Source: Phallusia mammillata
Taxonomy: Eukaryota > Chordata > Ascidiacea > Phlebobranchia > Ascidiidae
Assembly (NCBI GenBank): GCA_003260075.1
Contig: QLIY01000061.1
Span: 154,088-218,087 of the forward strand
Length of the DNA: 64,000 nucleotides
Reading direction: 5' to 3'
In this document: positions 35,835 through 47,810 of the stretch, piece by piece
Numbering within the stretch: position 1 is the stretch's first letter
How the letters are laid out: the number at the start of each line of letters is the position of its first letter
Notes under the pieces: generated by a model
Told to the model about the DNA's origin: nothing
Database searches by the model: none
Seen by the model: the letters and a program-made list of their open reading frames with translations, nothing else
Program-made: the position numbers and the translations under genes

Positions 35835-36840
35835 ACCCACCACCGCTACATGTCGCTGCGGAGGCGTTACACTACACTAGACGGCAATTGACTATACATA
35901 TGCGTGTATAGCACTGGGACTGCTTAGTTGCATGCATTGATGATATTGAGCGCTTGATTGTACACGGTCAGGTGATCAGAACACAGCCAAAGGTTAACTG
36001 TAGCCAAAATCTACCACGCTAATGGTTCTGTGTAAAATATTGCCAATTCCGTATATGGTGGCTGCAAACGTTCAAGGTAGTTCGCATAACTTTGTATGGA
36101 TTTACGCCTGTAGCTATTTGTGCTTAACTATAAGCCTTATTAGGTTTGGACCTTTGCTTTTTTGTGGTCGGGTAACGCTATTTGTGTACAGTCTTCAAAA
36201 ATCTAACCTAATTCCCTATTTTTTTCAACGCAAACGTTTCTGATTGTTTTCGTGGTACACTACTTGGCCAAAAGTAAATGGTTCGTTTTGCGAAAGTTAT
36301 TATTTTGCCACTAAAACGGAAAATCAATTTTCGCAAAAAGATTTTTACAAGACCTTTACAAAGTGCTATTTTTTAACTTAACCCACAACGATTATAGAGC
36401 AACCAGTATGGTTTGTGCACATTTGTTGCAAAAAAGTAACTTTTAAAGCTATAAAAATGGCTGCAAAAGCTGAAATTTCAGAATACTTCGGCTCAGTGTT
36501 GGCCGCTAAAACCATGTACATAGTAAGATTAAATTTTAAATCTAGTTGACTGTTGATTTCCACCGACTGCGTGTTCCCTGCGTTCTAATTCCTTCCGCTT
36601 CAGTCTTTTTGTTCCAACTTGTTGTTGTTTGCGGCTTGTTGCGTTCGCATAGAGCTCTCCCTTGCTTATAATTGGCAAATAAATGAAACTTTAACGCACC
36701 ACAAATGTTGTGCGACGTGTATTCCATGTTTAAGGAAATGCGACTAAAATTTTCATGTCCCAATTCGGTCGCGAAATACGCAATCCTTAGATCCCATAGT
36801 TCAATGGAGTAGGCTAAACACAACACTAAGACACCTTGTA

Positions 36841-36841
36841 N
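36841..36841. other. Single-N contig join
   Basis: One N. To its left every artefactual homopolymer run is C; to its right every one is G. This marks a join between contigs of opposite orientation. Confidence 0.8.
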
Positions 36842-37148
36842 ATTCCAAGCCAAAGACCAAGTAAGCCTCCCACGTCACCTGTAAATTAAAGGTTGGTAAA
36901 TTGTTTATCCTGATAAAGCAGTGGTTCTCGCGAAACAAATATGGGTCACGCAGGGTCAAAAAATGGGTCGAGCTACGGTAATTCAATTCTGCCCAAACGA
37001 ACTATTACTGAATTAAGCGACTGTAACGTCATAGCGCGGGAAATAATAGCAAAAGTTAATGATGCGAAACTGAATGTGGATATGTAATAGTCAGCGTTTA
37101 AGGATGAGTAAGTATTCGTACAATGACAAATTTTTAGATTTGGGATTC
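36842..37148. repeat. Partial duplicate of channel-gene last exon and hAT element
   Basis: Nearly identical to 37751-38057. It carries only the 5' ~48 nt of the last exon of the minus-strand channel gene and the left part of the transposon, then stops at a run of 11 G (37149-37159). Confidence 0.85.
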
Positions 37149-37527
37149 GGGGGGGGGGGTAGTTGGACTGACTTAAATAATGCGTTGGAAAAGAAACAGC
37201 AGTTTTGTATGAAAACTTTCAGTATCAGACTGATGTTTTTGCACAAAGGGTTTTCTCCTGGCAACAAAGGGGACAAATTTACACCATTCCGTTTTGCTTA
37301 CGTACAAAGAATTTACATTTTTTGTGTCTACCCAATTCGTAAGCTTATTAGTCTTTTTAAAATTAAAAAAGGTATGTCTTGAGCGGTGTAAACCTTATTT
37401 GTTTCTGGTTTGACAAACATTTTTTGTTCTGCCAAATGTATCCTGCAAGATGGTACAGAACTGCAATTTGGAGTTCTAACTGTAATTTGGAGTTCTCTCT
37501 CTATTGCAACTAAAGAGAAACGCCTAC

Positions 37528-40500
37528 TTATGACCCTTTTGCCAACTTTTCATTGGAGGTTTCGTATCTCGGTAACTCCCATTGAGTTTCCCAGGCTTTT
37601 TGTGGTTGACTGGTTTTTGCTTTATTGTCCGCAGCAGTTCCCTCTTCCAGGGCCGGTGCCGCAACCTTCACTTGGCTGCTCTTGCTGGAAAAGGAATGGG
37701 TGAATAACTTGGCGATGAGTTGAACGAATTCAGTTATGGTAACAAAACTGATTCCAAGCCAAAGACCAAGTAAGCCTCCCACGTCACCTGTAAATTAAAG
37801 GTTGGTAAATTGTTTATCCTGATAAAGCAGTGGTTCTCGCGAAACAAATATGGGTCACGCAGGGTCAAAAAATGGGTCGAGCTACGGTAATTCAATTCTG
37901 CCCAAACGAACTATTACTGAATTAAGCGACTGTAACGTCATAGCGCGGGAAATAATAGGAAAAGTTAATGATGCGAAACTGAATGTGGATATGTAATAAT
38001 CAGCGTTTAAGGATGAGTAAGTATTCGTACAATGACAATTTTTTAGATTTGGGATTCACTTCTATCAATGATCATGGTGCTTTAAAGCCGCAATGTGTGC
38101 TGTGTTATGCAGTGTTGTCGAACGAATCAAGTTCGTTTGAGGAGCTCGTTCAGCTATTTTTACATGGCCAGACTCCTTTGCGGCGATGTCGTGGCCTCGA
38201 AATTGCAGTACGTCTCGTTATCGAACATCACAGTTAAATATATAAACCATTTGTTTGTAATCAATCATTGTTTCACAGAACTTTGTACTACAAATAGTTG
38301 TCTGTGTCTTTTTCTATTTCATGCATATCAGAAAAAAAACGTTTTTTGAGGTTTGGGTCGTGAGGTGTTCATAAAACTCCGATTTGGGTCGCGGTCAAAA
38401 AAATTTGAGAACCACTGTGATAAAGACATCCCGAATAAGACGTCAAACCGTCGGATTTGTTATGTATAATTGACGTTTCAACAAAAAGGAAAGATAGTGT
38501 CTGTATTACAACTGCCTTCCAGGAAAATTTTGTTTACTCTTCTTGTTTATAGTTTTTAGCATGCCATTGTCTTAAAATACAGCCTTACATGCACAAAACA
38601 CTCTGCTTTCTCTTTATTATTGATATCTGCTGGTACGAACAACTATTATTTAGAAAAACGTTGGCACGCGAGGCCATTAACACATGGAAATAACAAGTAA
38701 AACGGCACGCGTCGCCTAAAAGGTTGCCGACCCCTGATCTAGGTCAAAGCAAGAGATTAAATTGAAAGTATGTTTTACTGTTTTTGTAATTATATGACAA
38801 TAATGATGCAAAAATAATACGGAAAAACATTTTTACAGTTAGGTTAAAGCTTTCTAATAATTTGATTTTAAGGATCTAAAAATCACCGCAACATTTGTTT
38901 ACCGTAAATCCGCACAAACACTGTATGGGGACCCATTCGTTTTTGTTTGCAAAAACACTCGTATGTATAGATTAAATGATGTGTATGGTAAATTGGTAAA
39001 TATGACATAAAATATGTAAAATGGAAGTATATAAGAAAGCCACCTTTTAGTTTTATTTGCTTTTGGCCTCTATTCATTATTCGTCAAATATTTCTTTGTT
39101 TATGATTAGGTGACAACCTAAAGGTTGCACAATTATTAAAACTTTATGCAAGGAGTAACTCTTGTGCATAATTTACGAATATTTACACGAGGAACCGATT
39201 AAAATCTTCCTTAGTTTAACGGCAAAGCTTAACTGAAAACATGTTTTTTTATTATCCAAATTGAAACACCCAGACCGACTGATGTACATGCATGGCGAAA
39301 TAAAAGAAGTTTGATAACACGGTAGCTTGTGTTACATACCTAGTAAACTTATTTCACTAATAGCCTTGTCCTGGGTGATACGACTGTAACTTAGCGAGTC
39401 ATAGAAGATATCCAACATAACGTGATTCTCGCGGTATCTCTGTAGCCTTTCCATTCCAATCTCATCTACGTCTACATCGTGTGAGCTCAGTACATCCGCT
39501 GTGACAGATAAAAACATTTATTTTTTTGTGATATGCGAGCCTGAATCGGTTTACAGTCTGTGATACAATGCTACACGCTTTGTTCGCTAGTGAAAGTAGA
39601 ATAGTATTTTTTACTAAAAGACCTTGTCTTTGTAAGTTTTTGAAACGGTAATGTTTTACGTCAACGAAATAAAAAAAACGATGGGAAACATTACAATCGA
39701 AACAACCATGGGACAAAGGTTAATGAAGATTGTGAATCGAATTTAGGCCTAATGCACTTGATACTTCACACCTGGGCGTTGCCGGCCGCAAATTTTTGCT
39801 TTCATCACTGATTTTACCAACAGGTAAAGGGCCAATTTTTTTCTGGCTACGCCACTAGTATTTTTTCAAAACAATAATTCCAAATTTATTCAAACACCTG
39901 AATATCTTTGTAACATCAGACAAATGTGGTCAACAACAATTGCCAGACTTAATCATACTTTCATCTTTGTAGCGATTCGATGAGAATGCCGCGCCGACTG
40001 GAATGTTTGGAAAAGTCGAATAAGTGATTTTCGGGTCATAAGTGATTGAGTTGCATGGTTCGGTACATCCGCAATCGACAACTGTCTTTGTTGAGGCAAA
40101 GATACCTGTCCAATAAATATTTAAAAATTTTATTTCTAAAACTGAAATCGACTGGAAAAAGTTGGTAAGTTAGCACAAGTTAGATGTGATAATAACTTAT
40201 GGTGGAATGAATTACATACTTAATAAGACAACATTGTGGAATGAAATTAACTTGCCTTCTGTTTCGCCAGAGCAGTTTAAAATTTGATGGCCGTTGCATT
40301 CTGGCACGTCGTGGTATGCCACTGCCCAAAATGGTCGACAAGAGCAATGTTTAACAATGAAGTCAACCCTGGGGACAAACGGATAAAAATATGCCTGGAC
40401 AGGTAAAAGGTTTGGATAGGCCACTATTGTACAGCTGTACACAAACCATGCGCATATTTCCGAATTCGAACAACAGGGCTTTTTCAGGCAATCACAAGTC

Positions 40501-43500
40501 ACAGCAGCGGAATTTGGAAACATTTTGGAAATATGCCAACCGTGCGTGTTTTATTTCTTAAACAACCCGTTTCGATAAATAAAAGCAATTATACACGAAA
40601 TCAAAAGAAATAGGAAATTCTTACCGGCATTCCAACATACAAGCGCCCGTCGTATACTTGTCAAAGTATTTAAGTTTTTTGTTTTCCGGATGACAAACTC
40701 CCCAGGGTTGGTACATGAGCCTTCGCTGGTAAATATAGTACAGATAGTAAGATATAATTAAATTAAATAGTACATATGCCATAACACGCTGTATGACCTC
40801 GTGTTCAAAGGCCTTATTGTTTATCAAAACGCCAACTGAAGGCTTTGCGCGGCATTTTGCTAGTTGTATAACTGTAGAAAATATTTTTTTGGCAACTGTA
40901 GAATTATACATTATTCACTATAGTATTAACATGACATATTTCCTTTTCGTTTAAAACTTTAGACCACGAAGGACTTCAACACTGCAAGATTGCAATACTT
41001 ACCAGCATAATACGGGAATTATGTAATGAGTGAAAGTGCTCCAAAACTTTTTTTATTTACCTCTGTCTTTCGTATTATTAAATGGCCTGCATGACCGCTC
41101 GGTATTGTTGAGCCGAAATTTTCTATATCTGGTGGCTCGTCGTGGTCGTGAATGATAACTTTGATTCCTGCCTCGGGTTTACCGTAGACAGGATGCGTGC
41201 TGTATCCCTCCTGAAAAGAAGAAACGTTCGTATGTTGCAAATTTGGGATTGACATGCCTAATTCGCGCGGAATAGTTGTAATTTTTCTTTAGGCACACAT
41301 GCTTGATTAGTAAGTGTTCGCGACTGCAAAGGTTTTCTTAAGGCACAGAGAGTACCATGAATGTGCGGTGACTGGTACCGTTGAATGCTTAGTCGATTTC
41401 GGAAGTGGTGGTGTTTGCATGTGCTGTTTATTTTGCGTTGAAGAAAAAAATGCTTCAAAAAAGCTTTGTGAACTTCTGGGTTGCCATTGAAAAGGAAACA
41501 CGAGGTAAGTTAAGTTACCACAGCAGTGTACACGGTACTATCACAAACGCGACATATTGATATACCATGTTAACAAGAGAAATAAACTTAAAGCATAGAT
41601 CTAAATAACAAAAAATGGCCCCTTGTTTGGAAAAGATTTCGTGGTGTACTGGGAACTTTTGTTCATTTGTTAGTAGAAATCGAGTACACAGCCACACTTT
41701 ACCTGGTTAATGTCCAAATACAAAACCAAGCCGTGACCGCTTCCTGGAATATTCTGTATGATGTCTTCTTGCGAAGTAAACGTGTAACACACTCCCATGG
41801 GCGTGAGGTGTTTGGTAAAATTCTACAAAAGTACCGTTAATGCAAATATTTTTGGGTGCATAGAATGCTTAATGTTTACTTTAAACTTTAATTAGCAGTG
41901 AAGTGAATCAAGAGTGTAAGTCGGTTCGGGCTTTTCGGATCGAGTTCGGGCTCAATTCGGGCCTGAATTAACATTTTTATTTATTGCTACAACTTCCAGG
42001 CCTAATTCGGGCTCTGTTAAAAAATATTTGATTCGTAAGCAAATTTTAGGCCAGGGTTCGGCAACCTTTTAGGCGACGCGTGCCAATTTACTTGTGGTTT
42101 CCTTGTGTTAATGACCTCGCGTGCCAACGTTTTTCTAAACTTTAAGACAATGGTATGATAGAAACTATAAACAAGCAGTGTAACAGGTTAAATCGTTACT
42201 TCAATATAAACACGCAAATCGGTTGGCGTACCGCAGGAAAACCACCACGCGTATCTTTGGCACGCGTGTCAGGGGTTGTCGATCCCTGTTTTAGGCCCAT
42301 TTACAAATCTAATGTGAATGGCTTGCAAGTAACAATAGGCAAAAAATAATAGGTCCACCAACTGCGTTATTTCGTTTTTTAAAAATCCGCGAACCTGGAT
42401 TGAGCATGGGTGCTGTTGAAACAAACAGTGCTGCAAGCTGGAGTCGTTTAAAAACCAGCCATGGCCATCGGCCTCGTCGCTTAAGTAAAACTCCCCCTTT
42501 CCTTCCTCCCGCAGCTCTTGATAAAACTTCTCAACTTCATCGGTCCAAAATTCGTCAAAATGTCTAAAACCAGGGATTTATTAATGATAACTAGTTGTCC
42601 TTTGGTAGAGCGCTATTTCAAAGCCACACAACCATGCAAATGTGGAAAGCGTTTCGCAAACCTTTCTAACCTGTCGCGGAAAGGCGACGATGCCCGGGTA
42701 AAGGCATCAACCGCCATCAACTCGTGAACATTATCGATATTGAAGAACCTGTTGAAACAGTAAACAATTGTAACATTTGTGGTCTTTATTGCTTTTGAAC
42801 TTAATCTGAAACCTTTTTATGTGGTTACAAAAATACACGCAGTTGTTACATTGCATTGCGCAAGTGTTAATCAACCCTTTGGTATCAGAGGTCTTTCATT
42901 TAAAAAACAAATTAAAAGGACCCACGTATTTTTTTTAAAAAAGCAAAAAAAGCATTTGGGTCCCTTCTTTAGTCGGAATACGGCATAAGTTGTATGGTCT
43001 GTAATTTTTTAGCTTTGTACTTCATGCGAGTGTTTTGGGTCACGAGCAGGTAAAAAACATCTTTATCTGTTTTTATTTTCGCGCTTTGAGCCATTTAAGC
43101 TATAGCTGATACCATTTATATTTTACTGTTCTAGACCGGCACCTGTTGAAATTACATATTGTCACGGCAGGGAAATGAAGTTGGGACGTGTATTCCTCAT
43201 GGAGCTCGGTGCTTGTCCGAAACTTGGTGTATTCCAGAACTTTCGAAGTGAGCTGCCATACTGCTGTTCCTGCGAGGGCAATGACCAAAAATGCCCAAAC
43301 CAACCTAAATCAAGCAAAACCGTCAAAACACAGGATTTCTAAGAGGTAATCAGGAAAATATTTAGTCTTTGTTAACGTGGCGGTCAAACCCCATTTTTAT
43401 CATGCAAGCTGGAATTGACCCAAAAGTTATTATAATCAACGTCAAGACAGACCTATCATCGAGTTATAATGGAGTTAAGTAAACATTAGAGCTAAGGCCT

Positions 43501-45255
43501 TTTCATATAAACTAAAGCCCAAACAAAATTCATACCTCTCATATACTACTTTTGTCCATTAACCAAAGTGCACTTTATGCCCCCAAAGGTTGACCAACTT
43601 TTTGGTTAAATGGATATATGCAAATGTTGAAACACAACAGTTGGGTACCTTTAGGTTTTTACTAGTGATGCACCGAAGTTTCGGTTGGCCGAAACATTTC
43701 GGCCGAATACGCTGTTTTTCGATGTTTTGGTTTCGGCCCAAACTTTTTTGAAAATTCGGCCGAAACCGAACTTTTTGATTGCATGGAATTAATACCCAAA
43801 CTTTCATTTTCGCGAATACGAAACATCATAAATTAACTGTTTGTTGTATCTATAAAATACTTGCCACATTGTCTGCGAAATATTACAAGTTTGGTGAAGC
43901 TTTCGCATTGTGAAAGTGATTTTGGTCAGTCATAATTGAGTTCACTTGCATCAACAACACAAGGTTAAGTTAAAAACGGGTGCCTTCGAATACTACAGGT
44001 GCGCTAGGTGCGCTAGGTGCGCTTGGTGCGCTAGGTGCGCTTGGTACCTCGCTTGGTAACCTTTTTTCGTGCAACGTAACTTAAAAATAGTGCAGGTAAC
44101 TCTCTTTGGTGCGATTAAACTCAGAATAGGTACGACGTAAGTCGAAAATACTACAGCTGTCCTGTTTTTATGCGTCAAATCGTAAATACTGCAGTTAACG
44201 TTAAAACACGCAAATAATGCTGGAAAAGTGTTACGATAGTCCCAACACATAACCAAAACCCTAAACTCTGAACCTTAAACCCTAAACCCTAAACCCTAAA
44301 CCCTAAACCCTAAACCCNNNNNNNNNNNNNNNNNNNNNNNNNNNNNNNNNNNNNNNNNNNNNNNNNNNNNNNNNNNNNNNNNNNNNNNNNNNNNNNNNNN
44401 NNNNNNNNNNNNNNNNNNNNNNNNNNNNNNNNNNNNNNNNNNNNNNNNNNNNNNNNNNNNNNNNNNNNNNNNNNNNNNNNNNNNNNNNNNNNNNNNNNNN
44501 NNNNNNNNNNNNNNNNNNNNNNNNNNNNNNNNNNNNGGGTGCCTTCGAATACTACAGGTGCGCTAGGTGCGCTTGGTACCTCGCTTGGTAACCTTTTTTC
44601 GTGCAACGTAACTTAAAAATAGTGCAGGTAACTCTCTTTGGTGCGATTAAACTCAGAATAGGTACGACGTAACTCGAAAATACTACAGCTGTCCTGTTTT
44701 TATGCGACAAATCGTAAATACTGCAGTTAACGTTAAAACACGCAAATAATGCTGGAAAAGTGTTGCGATAGTCACAACCAAAACGCTAAACTCTGATCCA
44801 TAAACCCTAACCCCAACCCCAACCCTAACCCTAACCCAACCTTAAAAACAGTACATACAGCATTATTACGTTACGTCGCAGTAACTACGAGTTTACTCGT
44901 TTCAAAAAAGGTTACCTGCACTATTTACGGGCTTTGTTGAATTAAAACGAGTTACCTGTAGTTTACCAAGCGAAGTACCTAGCGGACCAAGCGCACCTAC
45001 CGCACCTGCAGTTTTCGAAGGCACCGGTTAAAAACACCCATAACAAATGCGGTTTTAGGTTCGGCCTGATTCGGTCGAAATTATTCGGCCTCGTGGCCGA
45101 ATATTCGGTTTCGGCCCGAACCTTTTTAGGCGGGTTCGGTGCATCACTACTTTTTACCTGTGAAAAAGTCTTCGTTTCGGTTTAAAAACTTGAGCCATGC
45201 CGTGGCAGGTGGTGCTTTCAGCAAATTCGTGAATTACTTCCATTGTGCTCGGCAT
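37528..45255 (-). CDS. DEG/ENaC family sodium channel, ASIC-like (copy A)
   Basis: Trimeric amiloride-sensitive cation channel subunit of the degenerin/ENaC/ASIC family. Exons in transcript order: 45255-45158, 43304-43143, 42748-42671, 42563-42395, 41822-41703, 41210-41061, 40725-40625, 40368-40256, 40105-39959, 39498-39340 and 37787-37528. They sum to 1557 nt, or 518 residues. It has a short cytoplasmic N-terminus with the gating His-Gly ([11 protein letters not shown]), TM1 ([15 protein letters not shown]), the post-TM1 box [11 protein letters not shown], a Cys-rich extracellular domain ([27 protein letters not shown]), the pre-TM2 box [13 protein letters not shown], and TM2 with [14 protein letters not shown], whose GIS is the family selectivity-filter G-X-S. 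The C-terminal tail is Ala/Gln/Lys-rich. The exon ending at 40256 uses a GC donor. Intron 1 contains a hAT transposon inserted 8 bp from the donor. The ligand is unknown; proton gating cannot be read from sequence. Confidence 0.92.
37828..38417. mobile_element. hAT-type non-autonomous element, 590 bp
   Basis: Ends CAGTGGTTCTCGCG and TTTGAGAACCACTG, with a perfect 8-bp target duplication TGATAAAG at 37820-37827 and 38418-38425. Both ends carry GGGTCGCG-type subterminal sequence. It sits in the last intron of channel copy A, 40 bp from the exon. A truncated second copy starts at 36919. Confidence 0.9.
38540..38743. mobile_element. Fragment of hAT element, reverse of 42052-42288
   Basis: Ends GCCTAAAAGGTTGCCGACCCCTG and shares several blocks with the element at 42052-42288 in the opposite orientation. 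I cannot find its other terminus, so it appears truncated. Confidence 0.5.
42052..42288. mobile_element. hAT-type MITE with perfect target duplication
   Basis: Ends CAGGGTTCGGCAACC and GTTGTCGATCCCTG, flanked by TTTTAGGC on both sides (42044-42051 and 42289-42296). 237 bp, in the intron between channel exons at 42395 and 41822. It carries the ACGCGTGCCAA subterminal motif also seen near 38680. Confidence 0.88.
44270..44317. repeat. Telomere-like CCCTAAA repeats
   Basis: About six tandem units of CCCTAAA leading directly into an N gap. They are internal to a transposon, so this is not a chromosome end. Confidence 0.85.
44318..44536. other. Assembly gap (219 N)
   Basis: N run directly after the CCCTAAA array; sequence to its right restarts as a second copy of the left arm of the nested element. 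Confidence 0.98.
44806..44840. repeat. Telomere-like CCCTAA repeats
   Basis: Short degenerate array of CCCTAA and CCCCAA units, the 6-bp animal telomere type, in the second copy of the element arm. Confidence 0.75.
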
Positions 45256-46030
45256 CTTTGTTGTTTACCGTTTGTTCCGTATCGATTTAAAAAGTTAACA
45301 AAAATCCTCGGCTGTAAATAGTATAGAATGTAATCCAAAATGTAACACTATACGGTAAAATTCGCCTAATTGAAACCAAAAAACAACAGTTTGAAACTGA
45401 ATAAGTCGTTTGAAACTAATTGACTACAAAGATTCGTTTCTGCCTTATGTTTTACATGGGGTTCATTCAATCAACGATATAAATTTTGTTAAACGGTTAG
45501 TTCATTTGTGGAGTGTTATCGGTTTGTCACAACCACAAAATCAACTTTCAACATTGTACGCGGTTTTACTCTCAGAATGAACTTTTTATGTCGCTACTCT
45601 AAGGAGCTATTCTCACTCTGACCAATTCTTCAGTGCATCGGCTGCTAAATAATGATTTCGCGTCCCAAGGAACAAAACTTGGCAATGTTAGTGCTCTGCC
45701 GCCACACCAAATCAACACCGCCTTGCATAACTCATGACAGGCTCTCGTTTACACAGTGAATGACCTCGCGTACACAACTTTAATTACACTTAACCCTCTC
45801 AGGAAAGCAAGTTAATATGTTCAAGTTACTGGTTTACTATTTTGCATTATGTATTGCCTCTGTTTGCCCACACTTCCACACTCATAACGTTAATTGAGAC
45901 ACGAGCCGCTTATAAATAAATTATAAAGCAATATACGCGGCTTTTTTACATTGGCAGGTGACTGTCTCATTTGACGTTATGATGCCTCGGTTGAGCGACA
46001 AGCTGGTGTTTACCACTCGATGCCCTAAGA

Positions 46031-46813
46031 CAGTGGTTCTCAAACTTTTTTTTGTTGCGACGCCTCTGGAAAAGTTTTCTGGGCTTGCGACGCACCAGCA
46101 AATAAAAGTTAATGAGGAAACTTATCAATAAACAGTTAATTTAAATCTATTAAACACAACTTAGAGAACAATTTTATCCTGACTGTTTTTCGACAAAGTT
46201 ATAAAACTGCACCCAATACTTTCAGTGCACCCGGCAATCACGTGCTGGCTTTTGTTAATTGTTTCAATTATTGCGCACAATTGCTTTGTCTTATCTGCTG
46301 CAAGGTCTTAATTCAATACGAATTACAATGAAAGTAATGTTTCAACTTACGCACAATATATACTGATGCACAAAAATTTACTGCTGCAACTCATGCACAA
46401 TAATTACTTCAAACTTTGCTAACAATTATACGTTATAACTACCTCAAGCCGTTGCTAGAAAAGTCGGCTGTGTTACACTGTTATGAAGCAAGACTCCGTT
46501 CACATAATCAAGTTTAATGCCCGCTAAGCGTCGCCCCAGACACGCGCCTATCACGCACTTGCTGCTTGTACTGTTTGGTCTCGACGTACATTAACGGACA
46601 GCCGCGTTTTTGATCAAAAACTTTTGAGGTAAATTTACGTCAATCCGCACTCTACGCAAAAAGTATTTGGACGTAGATATACGTTAACCGCACTAAAACC
46701 TCATTTTTATGAGATAAACTGAGTTCAGCCACGAAACGGAAATATTCTGCGACGCCCTTGGAAAATTGAAACGACGCACCAGGGCGTCGCGACGCACAGT
46801 TTGAGAACCACTG
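46031..46813. mobile_element. hAT-type non-autonomous element, 783 bp
   Basis: Ends CAGTGGTTCTCAAACTTT and AGTTTGAGAACCACTG, with GCGACGC-rich subterminal repeats on both sides, flanked by a perfect 8-bp duplication CCCTAAGA (46023-46030 and 46814-46821). No transposase. Confidence 0.92.
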
Positions 46814-46956
46814 CCCTAAGATCTTATCTAACATTCAGGGAGGTGTGAGTGCCCTTTAAATAACGTTGTATTTCCCATGCCCTTGGTTTGCGTTCGCAAT
46901 TCTACCTTATATTGGAGAGGGAAGACTTTAAAGAGATAAGTGTATTGTTTCTACCC

Positions 46957-47337
46957 AGGATTGCCATATCGTCCTTATTTCTAAGATTTGTCCTTATTTT
47001 GAAGGGCTATGTCTTAAAAAAGTTCATTGTCCTTATTTCTAAGAAATGTCCTTATTTTTGACTGGAGTCCTTATTTTGTCTTATTTTCCACAATTACTAT
47101 AGTCAAATCCCTGCTACAAGTACACGTGAACCTAGACCCGGCCTGTTGTGAGATGCACTAAGTATTTTCTACGAACAACGAGTTGCTGGAACAGATTGTT
47201 TCTGGCAAAATATTGCAAATGATATGTCATGACTCGTATAAATGCTAAGATTTGTTCAAAAACGTTTGTTTCGTTTCGCATAAAAATTTAATTTTTCGGT
47301 TGTCCTTATTTTTGGTTTCAAGTCGATGGTAACCCTG
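46957..47337. mobile_element. Putative hAT-like element with GTCCTTATTT repeats
   Basis: Ends CAGGATTGCCAT and ATGGTAACCCTG are near inverted complements. The interior repeats GTCCTTATTT several times, including next to both ends. The flanks TTTCTACC and TTTATGCC agree at 6 of 8. Confidence 0.55.
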
Positions 47338-47519
47338 TTTATGCCGCATGCACCACACGTATTGCAAACGCCACGTTTGTTGACTATATTACATATATAG
47401 CATAAGTATTGCACATATCACATATATCGTGTATGTTTCAAGGTATCAAATACGAATGTCTCACAGGAAAAAATAAAACAGGATATTTGTTATGATTGAA
47501 AACCTTGTTACGGGTAATT

Positions 47520-47810
47520 AGACTGTGAATTTAAGTGTGCTGGTGCAATAAACGTATTGTTTAAGGAAATCACTGGTCGTATAAGACATATTGACAGGGT
47601 ATTAGGCAAGCCTAAAAGAAAAAAAAACTTTTTTAGAACATAAAAATTAATCAACAGATTAAGTCTGGGGGGGGGGGTGCAATAAACGTATTGTTTAAGG
47701 AAATCACTGGTCGTACAAGACATATTGACATGGTATTAGGCAAGCCTAAAAGAAAAAAAAAACTTTTTTAGAACATAAAAATTAATCAACAGATTAAGTC
47801 TGGTTTGGGT
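47520..47810. repeat. Allelic duplicate around a G run
   Basis: About 47541-47666 is repeated at 47678-47802 with few differences, joined by 11 G (47667-47677). Confidence 0.8.

Larger units (their letters stand above)
35835..37527. other. USP 3' flank and convergent channel-gene 3' flank
   Basis: Region between the convergent USP and DEG/ENaC genes. It holds one N at 36841, immediately followed by a partial second copy (36842-37148) of the last exon start and transposon found at 37751-38060. No further gene is seen. Confidence 0.6.
43978..45026. mobile_element. Nested TIR element with telomere-like core
   Basis: Inverted ends GGTGCCTTCGAA and TTCGAAGGCACC, followed on both sides by CAGGTGCG and repeated GGTGCGCTAGGT-type units. 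The flanks are an exact 9-bp duplication GTTAAAAAC (43969-43977 and 45027-45035). A 9-bp duplication with long inverted ends suggests a Mutator-like non-autonomous element. The centre has CCCTAAA repeats before a 219-N gap, and CCCTAA/CCCCAA repeats near 44806-44838. The left arm is present twice (from 43978 and from 44537). Confidence 0.75.
43663..45149. mobile_element. hAT element abutting the channel splice donor
   Basis: Terminal inverted repeats TAGTGATGCACCGAA and TTCGGTGCATCACTA with CGGCC/TTCGG-rich subterminal sequence. The target duplication is GTTTTTAC (43655-43662) and CTTTTTAC (45150-45157), 7 of 8 identical. The right copy is exactly the first 8 intron bases of channel copy A, since exon 1 ends at 45158. 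No transposase. A second element is nested inside at 43978-45026. Confidence 0.85.

Noticed and set aside
44270-44840. Chromosome end (telomere)
   Set aside because: The CCCTAAA/CCCTAA arrays are short, lie inside a transposon with target duplications, and have genes on both sides.
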